Origin: Triplophysa rosa
Taxonomy: Eukaryota > Chordata > Actinopteri > Cypriniformes > Nemacheilidae
Length of the DNA stretch: 64,000 bases
Assembly: GCF_024868665.1 (NCBI RefSeq)
Contig: NC_079901.1
Location: 164,067-228,066 of the forward strand
Direction of reading: 5' to 3'
Shown: piece after piece, positions 1-8,953 of the stretch
Layout: the number at the start of each line of letters is the position of its first letter
Numbering within the stretch: the stretch's first letter is position 1
Notes under the pieces: model-generated
What the model was told of the DNA's origin: nothing
What the model saw: the letters and a program-made list of their open reading frames with translations, nothing else
Databases searched by the model: none
Translations under genes and position numbers: made by a program

Positions 1-605
1 AATCATGTTACCATGACAAACCCGTTGCATGTTTACAGACCATACACACTGCTTTCTATAAGTAAAGATACTCAAGACAAAGGCATCGCGTTTTCTCTAA
101 GTGAAAGTAATGTTACGCGTTGTTGAAGCCCCAGCGTTTTTCTCTAACAATCGACAATAGGTCCTGATGAATGATAACTTTCTGTTCATCCAACTACCAA
201 GTGGCGTTTGTTCTTTATAGCACACATAATACATTGTTTGTCTGAGAAGTTGTGAAGTTTAATGATCACCGGTCTCGGCCTGTCCCCTCTCCGTGGTCCC
301 AGGCTTCTGTGTGCCCTGTCAATTTTGAAATGTTCTTTCGCCAACTCCAGCACTTTTGGCAGCCAGGACGCAAAGAATACAGTGGGTTGAGAGCCTTCGT
401 ATACCTCCTTCAGGCCCATGATTCTTATGTTATCCTGCCTCGATCTGTTCTCCAAGTCATCCACCTTCTCTGACAGTGCTCGCACCAACTTTTCGGTTTC
501 CTTTACCTTGTTTTCCACTGCTGTCGTGTTGTCTTCTATGCCGGACACTCGGCGCTCCGCCTCGACGATACGTTTGGTATTGTCTTCGACACGACGTGTG
601 ATAGG
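1..605 (-). pseudogene. L1-clade LINE ORF1 remnant (coiled coil and RNA-binding part)
   Basis: Minus-strand reading from about 605 to the window edge gives an ORF1-type RNA-binding protein of an L1-clade LINE. A heptad-rich coiled-coil stretch leads into ENRSRQDNIRIMGLKE, the classic start of the L1 ORF1 RRM-like region, followed by a segment matching the C-terminal domain (RPRPVIIKLHNFSDKQ, then KNKRHLVVG). The longest open piece is 548-186. A stop after VVG and later shifts break the rest, although residues like IHQDLLSIVREKR remain readable to about 120. In L1 biology ORF1p coats the LINE RNA. The matching ORF2 would lie left of the window; the ORF2 tail at 889-1307 is on the wrong side and belongs to another copy. 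Confidence 0.75.
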
Positions 606-611
606 AAAATT

Positions 612-840
612 TTCTCATGGAGAGCTAGTCGTGGGTTGGTAGATGGTTGTGTGGGTGACAAAGCCTGTTCAACTGCTTGAGAAGGATCTGGGTTAGCGAG
701 GCTCTGAAGCATCCTGACGAGCTCCTCCATTAGCATGGTTAAATGAGTGAGTTGGTGTTGATGAATAGCGAGTTGATTAGCCTGTGCGGATGCTTTGGAA
801 GATAACAGAGTCAAACAGTTGCCATGGCCAAACAAGATTT
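612..840 (-). pseudogene. Ty3/gypsy-type gag N-terminal fragment
   Basis: The minus frame reads ANQLAIHQHQLTHLTMLMEELVRMLQSLANPD and then NPRLALHEKI, in two short blocks. This is the usual head of fish Ty3/gypsy gag: a glutamine/leucine-rich helix, a proline-rich linker, and a PRLALPEKF-like entry into the gag core. Only about 75 codons survive. No protease or RT follows, because the next sequence (below 605) is L1 ORF1. It is probably a scrap caught between two L1 fragments. The assignment rests on motif resemblance only. Confidence 0.5.
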
Positions 841-888
841 GGCAAGGAGTGAGTCAATGTGAGCTTTTAATAGCTCTCCTAATAGAGT

Positions 889-1307
889 TCAGGTGCACGG
901 GTGATCAGTGCCAGGTATGTGGGAATTGTAGTCCGAAAGGGAACTAGAATTCAGGAGAAGGTTCTCTCTTGTAGTGAATGGAGGGATCTGCAGGAGACTC
1001 ATTCGTGACACTGTCAGAGCTGCTGCTAATGTGAGCGTTTTAAAACAGTGATGCTTTTTAATTGTCTGAGTACAGTAGCATGATTCTGAAATATTAATGT
1101 CCTTACAGATTGATTGTTCAACATCTAGCCATGTGTTTTCTGATGGGTTAGGGTGAATCCATTTGTGTATATTTTGGAGCTGATTGGACGGGAAGTAGTG
1201 GTAGAAATGTGAAGCTTCCAATCATTGTGTTTTTGCTTTCTGTAGTGTAGTCTATTTAATTCTTGGGTATTACTTTTCCAATAGAATTTGGAAATGATTG
1301 AATCTAA
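889..1307 (-). pseudogene. L1 ORF2 C-terminal region (3' piece of a split L1)
   Basis: Minus-strand codons from about 1305 read ALDSIISKFYWKSN, then, after frame changes, LEASHFYHYFPSNQLQNIHKW and SENTWLDVEQSICKDINIS. This is the region after the RT thumb in L1-clade ORF2. It continues directly from the L1 piece that ends at 6769: the codons around FKSL at 6769-6780 and LDSII at 1290-1307 abut if the intervening LINE is removed, sharing only TAA. It is therefore the 3' part of the L1 whose 5' part runs to 13420. It has several frameshifts and no intact ORF. Confidence 0.75.
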
Positions 1308-2212
1308 TGCTAATTCAAGTCTTCTCGCTGAACTGCTACCTCCAGGATGTAATTTTTTAAGTACACCGAGGACTACTCGCCGGGGCGGAGGCTTGGCTGT
1401 TATTTTAAATAATATGATTAAGTGCAAGTTACAGTCTGTGGAAAGTTTTAAGAGTTTTGCAGTGCAATTGATGAAGATTGATTTGTCATCGCCAATACTT
1501 TGTGCTTTTATATACAGCCCCCCTGGTTATAATAAGGATTTTCTTAACAAATTTTATGAGTTTTTATCTGTGGTTGTTCCATCTGTGGACAGAATTCTGA
1601 TTTTTGGGTGATTTTAATATCCATGTCTGCTGTGCCTGTAAACCCATGTCTAAGGATTTTTTTAATTTGATTGATTCTTTTAACTTTTCACAGTGGGTTT
1701 CTGCACATACGCACCATCATGGACATCTAGATCTGATGTTTTCTCTGGGTATAACATTCGAAAATATCTGTGTCGATGAAAAGGCTATCTCTGACCATAT
1801 GCCTATTAGGTTTAATCTGAATTCAGCAACAAATGGACTATGTTATCAACAATCTTCTTTTCAGTCTTGTGTGATTACTGCTTCTACACCTGGTACCTTC
1901 TCAGCTGCCTGTAGGATAATTGAGCTATCTCATTCTGATGAGTCTATAATGTTGCCTGTTGCAGGACCCGACGAATTGTTAAATTCTTTCAATTGTATCT
2001 GCCAAGAGATCTTAGATAAAATTGTACCTTTTAAATCGAGAAGTCACAAAGTGAAGAAACAACCTTGGCTAAATGATGTGACTCAAGATCTTAGGTGGGT
2101 TAGTCGGCTTGCTGAGCGTAAGTGGTTGAAAGATAAATTGCAAGTATCTTACAAAAATTTTAGAGAGTCTTTGAGCTTCATATTTTTCGCAAATTATTTT
2201 GCAGAATATTAA
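1308..2212 (+). pseudogene. APE-type endonuclease domain of the L2-like LINE
   Basis: Two overlapping plus frames (1288-1611 and 1604-2212) make up an apurinic-like endonuclease. The motif FGDFNIH straddles the frameshift at about 1608, H-H-HGHLDLMF follows, and the catalytic SDH motif is in ISDHMPIRFNL near 1793. This domain nicks the target DNA for target-primed reverse transcription. The N-terminal third is missing, consistent with the 5' truncation. After the SDH motif the frame runs through the linker toward the RT (HKVKKQPWLNDVTQDL) and stops at 2212. Confidence 0.8.
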
Positions 2213-2271
2213 TAACCCTAGGGTACTATTTGCAACTATAGACAAGGTACTAAATCCGTAGATTAATGTTT

Positions 2272-2802
2272 TTCCTACTCTATCTAAGGATCTTTGTGAG
2301 AGTTTTTAAAGTATTTCATTGGTCAAATCTATGCTATTCGTTCTAACATTTTGCCTTTAGGAAATCCTACAGCCTATGTAAGGACTTTCTCTCATTGTTT
2401 GAGTAACTTTGAACAGGTCTCCTTAGCTAAGTTGAAGGATATAGTACTGCATTTAAAATCAACTATCTCTTGTTATGATGTTCTCCCGGCACGACTGTTT
2501 ACGGAAGTCATGACACTATTGGCCTTAGTGTTCTAAGAATTATTAATAGTAGTTTATTTTTTGGATGTGTGCCATTAGGCTTTAAACATGCGAATATTGA
2601 ATCTGGATCTACAGGAGTGAAAAAAATTAGACCTATTTCAAAACTACCTTTTATGAACAAGATCTTAGAAAAAGTTGTTCATAACCAACTTGATTTCCTG
2701 ACTTAGAATAAAATAATGGATGTCTTTCAGTCTGGATTTCGGTCTAAACACAGTACAGAATCAGCCCTGCTTAAGGTTTTTAATGATATATTTTTAAGTA
2801 TT
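2272..2802 (+). pseudogene. L2-like LINE: RT N-terminal (fingers) fragments
   Basis: Broken plus-strand frames carry RT entry motifs: KLKDIVLHLKSTISCYDVLPARLF (in two blocks), then KKIRPISKLPFMNKILEKVV near 2622-2680, and DVFQSGFRSKHSTESALLKV at 2719-2778. These match the linker, RT motif 1 and motif 2 region of L2/CR1-type elements. The frame is cut at 2802 by the insertion 2803-5154 and resumes at 5157. Confidence 0.75.
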
Positions 2803-2822
2803 GTCTCCGGGAAAGGCAGGTT

Positions 2823-3816
2823 TCAAACCAGGGCATCCCTGCCTCCCTGTACTTCACCACATTCCTCCCGTAGCAAAGGTCGCATTTTTCTACCGCACCA
2901 AGAACATCTCCTTTCAAAGCAGCCGCCTGAGCTGCAAAGGACTTCAACTTCAGTGGACTTATGCAGCTCCACAAAATCCCTGAAGTTCCATTTCGCTTTC
3001 AAGTGCCGAGGCTCGTCCCAATATGTTACTTTGGAAAAAAACTTGAGGGTCGACAGTCCCAGCACCAGACATCCCAAGACATCATGTCCACTTGACTGGA
3101 TTAATTCAAGAGCCCGACCAAAGGTATGCGGGTACCCAAAAGCCTTTTTGTCAAGGAACTCTTGGCTGAGAACCTCTATGGTTCAGGCATCCACCAGCCT
3201 GCCAAGGGGACATTCTGGCCCCTTCCAGGTATGCACAGGGACACGCTCGGTCCTACCATATAAATCGCACAAAAGCACCCTCACCAGTGCCTCCCCAAGA
3301 AAAGAAGCAGGTGCTTCCAAGCTGTCAGTAAGGGGGAAGATACGCAAGACGTGCTCTTTTTGAACAGCAACCTGAAACCAAATGTCCATAGGAGGGGAAC
3401 GAGAAAGCCCCTGTGATGTGTTATGCCATCTGGGTGGACAGTGCTGACGCCTAAGCTGGCACGAAAAGGATTGGACTTTGGAGAAATGGGCTTTCCAAAG
3501 AACAGCTCTTCCAGTGCCAGCCTCTGGCCTGGGACAAAAGAGTCCTCAGAGTGCTGCACAATTGCTGAGTGACAGGTGACACGACATGAGGAAGGCCCAT
3601 GCCCTCTTCGTTGTCTTTGAATGGCACTAACATTGCAGAACCCTCAAAGAGCCACTCCAAGCTAGGCCTGAAGTAGAAATCTGAAGGCGAGAGCTTTCCC
3701 CCTAAATACCTATCCACCCTAAACACTGCCTCCATCCTCGTGTGTGTGCGGCACATGGATTTTTTGCTAAGATCGTGGAAATGATCAACGTAACGTGTGC
3801 CATTTTCTAACAGCAT
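2823..3816 (-). pseudogene. Unidentified degenerate protein-coding sequence, antisense to LINE
   Basis: I do not recognise this protein. Minus-strand frames at 3816-3451, 3559-3281 and 3389-2823 tile about 330 codons with two frameshifts and one in-frame TGA near 3181. The composition is protein-like, with few stops and many W, F and C residues: for example RVDRYLGGKLSPSDFYFRPS, GKPISPKSNPFRASLGVST, KGPECPLGRLVDA and ERRCSWCGRKMRPL. No introns are evident, as for a retrocopy or element ORF. The last stretch has cysteine pairs that could form a zinc site. It lies inside the LINE insertion with the AGTATT duplication. It could be a processed host gene or an unknown transposon ORF. Confidence 0.4.
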
Positions 3817-3822
3817 CTGACT

Positions 3823-4230
3823 GTGCTTCTGGATATGGAGGTTGCGATCAGCCGACTGACGGGGTGCTTCAGAGTATTAGAACATATTAGCCCGGTTCTG
3901 TCAACCTTGCACTGGTTACCTATAAAGCATTGCGTTAACTTTAAAATCTTGCTTATTACCTGTAAAGCCCTACATGGTTTAGCTCCTCAGTACTTGAATG
4001 AACTCCTTTTGTATTACAGCCCATCACGTGCATTACGCTCTCAGGCATCCTGTCAGTTGGTAATACCTAGAATTTCAAAATCAAGTGCAGGTGGTAGATC
4101 CTTTTCCTATCTAGCGCCTAAACTTTGGAATAGTCTTCCCTGCACTGTCCGGGAGGCAGACACACTCTGTCAGTTTAAATCTAGACTAAAGACGCATCTT
4201 TTTAATCTTGCATACACTACTCTTCCATAA
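3823..4230 (+). pseudogene. C-terminal tail of L2-like LINE ORF2 (second copy)
   Basis: This is an open 135-codon plus frame with the conserved end of L2/CR1-type ORF2: LHWLPIKHCVNFKILLITCK, ALHGLAPQYLNELL, then GRSFSYLAPKLWNSLP and FKSRLKTHLF near the stop. The tail follows the RT in fish elements, and its function is not established. The start given is the first ATG of a truncated frame, not a true start. It belongs to the insertion 2803-5154 and resembles, without being identical to, the tail of the outer element at 6053-6607. Confidence 0.75.
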
Positions 4231-4865
4231 TATAAATCCTCTGAGGGTTTAGGCTGCATTAGTTAGATCAACCGGAACCAAAAACACAACTGATGTACTT
4301 GTTGCATCAAAGAGTGCAGAACAGTACTCTACTCTCAGCCAGTCTTGTCTCATTGTTCCAAGGTTACCACAGCGAGCAGGATGCAGTTCATGGCCTGACC
4401 TGATGGTAGAGCGGAGAATGGGAAGCGGCGACCTGACAAGAGCTGAGATGATAGAGCTGGATAAAGAAGGACGCGGTCACCTGACACGTCCTCACCACAA
4501 AATTTCAAATGCTATTAGATTATTAATGATAATCTTAAACTATAATTTATTTTATTATTTAGTTTATTTATTTTATTTAGCCTTGTTGTGCAAGCTCCCT
4601 GGAGCTTGTGCAGAGGCAGCAGCTTTTGCCAGAAGGGAACTGGAATCCCCTGGTTGGGCCTGGGTTCTCCTGAGGTTTTTTCTCTCGATTAGAGTTTTAG
4701 GTTCCTCGCCACCATTTGCATACTGTTTTGCATCTGCCTGGCCGGGGGGGCTGCTTTAGAATTTTAAAGTTTTACTTAATTAATATTGCATATAGGAATT
4801 TATAGTCTGTTATATTTGACTTGTGCTTCTCTCTCCTTTATCTTAAATGTGTGCTCTCACTGCGC

Positions 4866-4987
4866 GTGCATGTGTGTGTGCGTGTCTGTGTACGTTTGAG
4901 TGTGTGTGCGCGTCCGTGTGTCTGCGCGTCCGTGTGTGTCTATGTCTATGTGTGTTAGTACATATGCATATTATGTGTGTGGAGTGT
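4866..4987 (+). repeat. TG-rich degenerate microsatellite
   Basis: An imperfect run of TGTG, CGTG and TCTG units within the 3' UTR of the inner L2-like LINE. Open frames across it are cysteine/valine-rich artefacts of the repeat. Confidence 0.8.
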
Positions 4988-5156
4988 TTTGTATGTGGGT
5001 ATGTCTGTCTTCTTTGTTTTCACCTTTTTCTTGTTTTTGCAGGTACAACTTTAATTGGTTTGCTTATACTGTAGTCAATATGTCTTATGTACAGCTGCTT
5101 TGTAACAATGAAAATTGTAAAAAGCGCTATATAAATAAAGTTGAGTTGAGTTGAGT

Positions 5157-5572
5157 ATTAACATCCCGACAATGTTGCTCTCATGATGTTAGACTTGAGC
5201 GCTGCTTTCGACACTATAGATCATGCTGTTTTAATAGAACGTCTTAGAGATTATGTTGGAATTAATGGTGTTGCACTTCAGTGGTTCTCTTCTTATTTAA
5301 AGGATAGAACTTGTTGAGACAAAATTGGAAATTGTGTCTCCTCATCTGCTACTTTCTCCTGGGGGGTCCCACAGGGATCTATTCTTGGTCCAACTTGGGG
5401 TCCATGTTTAGGTAATACAATATTAATTATCATCTGTATACTGATGATTTGCAAATTTACTTTCCTTTGGAGCTTGACGGTAGTTCCTCATCAAATTTTT
5501 GCGAATGCTTGGCAGAACTTAAGGCTTGTTTTGCAAATAATTTTCTTCAATTAAATGATGATAAGACACGAG
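5157..5572 (+). pseudogene. L2-like LINE: RT palm fragment
   Basis: The outer LINE resumes here. Plus frames with shifts read [18 protein letters not shown] (RT motif A with the DLSAAFD signature), [24 protein letters not shown] (motif B), then a degraded motif C around YHLYTDDLQ and LNDDKT. The FADD/YADD box is mutated. The sequence is interrupted at 5573 by a solo LTR and continues at 5903. Confidence 0.8.
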
Positions 5573-5902
5573 TGTAATGAGGAAGGTGGGACGAGAGCCG
5601 TGAGGGAACGGTGCGAGGCCGGTGACGCGAGTGATAATGAGTGTTAGCTGTGCGTTTCACCGGTCTCGCATCTCTAACAGAGGAGCGGAAGCATAAAAGG
5701 ATGGGCGACAGGTGTAAAGGACAAGAGAGGACCAGGGCTGGACATTGTGTTCAGTTTTATTTATGTTTGTGTGGCCGGCAGTTGACCGTGAGGTAGCTGT
5801 CGGCCCTTTACTTTCGTTTTGTGGTTGTTGTTTCTTATTAAAAGTTTATTTAATGTTCGCTGGTTCCCGCCTCCTTCCTTCCTTACTTGGAACTGTATTA
5901 CA
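5573..5902 (+). mobile_element. Solo LTR of a Ty3/gypsy-like element (family I)
   Basis: 330 bp beginning TGTAATGAGG and ending ACTGTATTACA, giving the terminal TGTAAT/ATTACA inverted repeat of an LTR. The flanks ACGAG (5568-5572) and ATGAG (5903-5907) form a 5-bp duplication with one C-to-T change in a CpG, consistent with methylated CpG decay after insertion. LINE codons on either side join across it. An AATAAA-like ATTAAA lies near 5838. Related copies are at 22768-23099 and 8878-10407. Confidence 0.85.
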
Positions 5903-6607
5903 ATGAGTTTATTATTTTTGGTAATAAGCAGTTCGAGAAAGGTATGGTCTGGAACCAGGGACAATTGTCCAGCAATCCCTGTGGTTTTGTGAGCAATTTG
6001 GGAGTATTTATTGAAATCTGAAATTTGTCTTGACCGATAAATAAACAGTGTTGTGAAATCATCCTTTTTTCAGCTAAGGAAAATGTCTAAACTGAAAACT
6101 ATTCCTTTGAACAAGGACTTAGAGTCTGTTATACATGCTTTTATTTCTTCGCGGCTGGACTATTGCAATGCTTTATACTTAGGATTAAATGATTCTCTGG
6201 TCATGCGTCTTCAGTATGTACAGAATGCTGCAGCAAGACTTTTAACTAACACTAGAAAACGAGATCATATTACACCTGTGTTGGTATCTCAGCATTGGCT
6301 TCCTGTACAATATCGAATACAATACAAAGTGTTGATGTTTGTGTATAAAGCTCTACACGATCAGGCTCCTGAGTACATAAGAGATATGTTGGTCCCTTAC
6401 CAATCACATCGACTACTGCGCTCCTCTCAGAGTTTGCTGTTGACTGTCCCGTGGTCTCGTCTGAGGGGGAATGGAGATCGTGCTTTTTCTGTTGCGGCTC
6501 CAGCACTTTGGAATGCTCTGCCACTGTCTGTAAAATCCTCACCAAGCATGGACATTTTTAAAAAGGATTTAAAAACTTACTTGTTCATTCAGGATTTCGG
6601 TATTTGA
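5903..6607 (+). pseudogene. L2-like LINE ORF2 C-terminal part
   Basis: The plus frame from 5903 carries the thumb-side motif FGNKQFEK with LGVFIES in shifted frames, then an open 184-codon segment (6053-6607): FISSRLDYCNALYLGLND, RLQYVQNAAARLLTNTRKRD, HWLPVQYRIQYKVLMFVYKA, GDRAFSVAAPALWNALP. This is the standard fish L2-like ORF2 tail. Its stop at 6605-6607 is followed by a 3'UTR and the TTGAG tail ending at 6768. This is the longest intact stretch of the outer LINE. Confidence 0.85.
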
Positions 6608-6768
6608 CTGGTCAGGGCAATTGTGAACGACTTGTTGTTTATTTTATGTTTGTTTTTATGTTTTAATGCTTATGTTTTTTATTTTTTAAATTGTATACTG
6701 CTTGTGTACAGCACTTTGGTCCATTTTTATGGTTTTGAATGTGCTTTATAAATAAATGTTGAGTTGAG

Positions 6769-7320
6769 TAACGATTTAAAGCAGGTAAGGGTGGCTTGTG
6801 TTGGATTCATTGTAAATAAACAGTTTAATTTAGGGAGTATAGTCATTTAATTACTGATACTCTGCCCATAATGGATAGTGGTAGGTTCATCCAGCATTGA
6901 AGGTTCTATAGTTTTAAGTAATGGGGTAAAGTTAAGCCCAAACAGCTCTGACATTCTGGGGGAAACATTAATGCCAAAATATGTGATGTAGTTGGTGCAC
7001 AGAGGAATTGGTGGTGTCTGGGATGTCACATCCACGATGTTGGAATGTTATGAAAGAATAGAAGGTTTACTCCAGTTGATTGAATATTCAGAAATATTTG
7101 AGAATGAATCAATGAGTTTAATTGTTTTATGTAATGATGATGGAAGGGGGGGGTCTTGTAAATATAGTAATATATCATCAGTGTAACAACTAATTTTGTG
7201 TTGTATATTTAGTGTTTGAATTCCTTTAATGTAGCTATTTTGACGGATGGCTTCTGCTAACGGCTTGTCTAGTCTACTGGTGCAGTGTGAAGCTACGTTA
7301 GTCCAATGGTGACGACAGTG
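6769..7320 (-). pseudogene. L1 ORF2: RT palm and thumb piece
   Basis: Minus frames from 7320 read HWTNVASHCTSRLDKPLAEA (a deletion has removed the usual GCPLSP box), IRQNSYIKGIQTLNIQHKIS, then CYTDDILLYLQ, in which the FADD/YADD catalytic box is YTDD. SNISEYSINWSKPSIL and FGINVSPRMSELFGLNFTPL follow. A frame change leads to MNLPLSIMGRVSVIKM, reaching CFKSL at the junction with the inserted L2-like LINE. Upstream it joins 7896-8099 across a solo LTR; downstream it joins 889-1307 across the LINE. Confidence 0.8.
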
Positions 7321-7890
7321 TGTCATGGCTCTGCTTCATTTAGTCATGTTTTTCTTGGTCCTGTAGCAGAGTCATGACAAAGCCTTTGGTTATGTGTGGA
7401 GAGAAACATATTATTGTCCTTTTGACAATAATATACGTTCTCTCCAGTGTCTCATCTCTGTTCGCGCCATCTCGTTTCCTCGTTATCTTTCCCTGAGTGT
7501 TTAATTACCCACACCTGCCCCATGTCGTTATCCCTCGTTTGTCTTCCCTTCATATACCCTCATGTTTCTTTGTCCTGTGCTCGTATATTGCATTGTGTTT
7601 GTGTTCATGTTCGTGCTCTCACCCGTGTTCCTGTTCCTTGCCCTGTTCGTGGTTTGTGAGTTTTGTGCCTTGTATTATTTAAGACGTTTGGTCGTGTCCT
7701 TTAGTTTAGTTTATTGTTCTTGTTTTCATTTTGCCCCCCCCCCGTGGGAAGTCTTTTGTTTTATATTTCTTAGTTCTGTTTTCCCCCATTGTGGGTGTTT
7801 TTGTTCTGTTTTTGTTTTTTGTATAATAAATATATCTGTTAACCCTTTCACTGCCTGCCTGCGCTTGGGTTCTTCTGACAATCCTTGACA
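7321..7890 (+). mobile_element. Solo LTR (family II, TGTCATG...TGACA)
   Basis: 570 bp starting TGTCATGGCTCTGC and ending ATCCTTGACA, flanked by a perfect 5-bp duplication CAGTG (7316-7320 and 7891-7895). It contains the family hairpin ATTATTGTCCTTTTGACAATAAT near 7411-7434 and an AATAAA near 7824, with the final GGGTTCTTCTGACA box. Open frames inside it are incidental. It splits the L1 ORF2 RT. Family relatives are at 43048, 45505, 45899 and the paired LTRs at 58113-60131. Confidence 0.9.
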
Positions 7891-7895
7891 CAGTG

Positions 7896-8099
7896 GCTGA
7901 AGTTGATGTATAAAGAATTTTGATACAGTTAATGAATGACTTCCCAAAACCAAACCTCTCTAATGTAGAAAACAGGTCTTTCCAGTTTACTCTGTCAAAG
8001 GCATTTCTGCATCACGAGTAACAATGATGGTTTTGGCTTTATGAGTTGATGAGTAATACATTACATAATATTCAAGTAATACATAAGTTAAAAAGTGCA
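7896..8099 (-). pseudogene. L1 ORF2: RT motif A fragment
   Basis: The minus strand reads SSTHKAKTIIVTRDAE, then after a shift a degraded FDRVNW region and LERFGFGKSF. This is RT motif A of the split L1; the catalytic aspartate region DAEKAFD is frameshifted at about 8000. It joins the part at 11818-13006 across the TA-flanked DNA element and the part below 7320 across the solo LTR. Confidence 0.7.
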
Positions 8100-8953
8100 T
8101 AGGCCCGGTTTCACAGACGAGGCTTAAGGCTAATCCCAGACTAAAATGAGTGTGTGACCTGTCTTAACTGAATATAACTTGCCGAGAAATATCTTTAAAA
8201 AAAAACGGTGCCATTATTTTGTCTCGAGATGCACACCAGTAACGTATTCTTCTAAGGCAGCGGTTCTTAATCCTGGTCCTCGTGCGGTTGCGACCTAAAC
8301 CTGTTCTCTTTCACAACAGTGAAGCACACATGTTTTCCATATATAACAGTAAAATATGACACGTAAAACATAAGATCAGATATACAAACACACAGGGACA
8401 GCAGGTGGCGGTATGTCCTCTTGACACAAGCCAGCCTGCCAGCCATAAAAGAAGAACGAGTTCAGTATTAGACGTCTGTTCAAGGTGAGCGTGCATTAAA
8501 TCATAGCTTTAAACTACCGCCTTTGAGACATTTAAGACATCAGCATCCACCATAATTGTATACTTTATACATTATGAGAATATACTGATAAACACAATAA
8601 TAATGCTTGCGGTTTGGTTATTTATTCTGTATTAGAGCACACGTGAATATTAGCCCCTGTCAGCTAATGACCGAGGGAGAGAAGACAATAACGTTAGGCT
8701 ACAAAAAGTCAAAATCTGGATAAAATGCATTGTATAATGGCTACAACATCGTGTATATGATAAATTCGAAATGATTTTGGTTATTAATATGCATGTTTGT
8801 GTTGTTTCTGACAAACAATATTAAAATGTAGGAAAATACACCAAATAGCGTCTTTATTTTCTTTCGTTCTTCTTTTAGCATTATATAAAAGGAGGAGCGA
8901 CAACAGTAAAGGACGAGAGAGAACCAGGCCTGGACTTAACGTTATGTTTTATT

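Larger units (their letters stand above)
2803..5154 (+). mobile_element. Chimeric LINE insertion: unknown antisense sequence joined to an L2 3' end
   Basis: The outer LINE reads through AGTATT at 2797-2802 and again from AGTATT at 5155-5160, so this block carries a 6-bp target-site duplication. Its right part (about 3823-5154) is a second L2-like LINE 3' end: the C-terminal ORF2 tail, a 3'UTR, a TG-rich microsatellite, and the terminal AAATAAAGTTGAGTTGAG. Its left part (2803-3820) is not LINE sequence but carries a minus-strand reading frame. The whole block looks like one insertion, possibly from template switching with inversion during reverse transcription. Alternatively, two insertions were placed side by side. 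Confidence 0.6.
1308..6768 (+). mobile_element. L2/CR1-like non-LTR retrotransposon, 5'-truncated, inserted in L1
   Basis: This plus-strand LINE carries an APE-type endonuclease, reverse transcriptase and the characteristic C-terminal tail of fish L2-like elements. It ends in a 3' tail of AAATAAATGTTGAGTTGAG at 6750-6768, the short TTGAG repeat such LINEs use instead of poly-A. It begins abruptly within the endonuclease, as expected for 5' truncation during target-primed reverse transcription. L1 codons flank it on both sides and join across it. It is interrupted twice: a chimeric LINE insertion at 2803-5154 and a solo LTR at 5573-5902. All its ORFs are broken, so it is inactive. Confidence 0.85.

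Noticed and set aside
2716..3363. 215-codon plus-strand ORF
   Set aside because: It starts in LINE RT codons and runs into the antisense of the better-supported minus frame; composition (S, P, R-rich) is that of a shadow frame.
4847..5154. Two overlapping ORFs of cysteine/valine repeats
   Set aside because: They are translations of a TG-rich microsatellite in a LINE 3' UTR.
7447..7888. Cysteine/valine-rich ORFs
   Set aside because: They lie wholly inside a solo LTR with exact target duplication; no homology to retroviral proteins.
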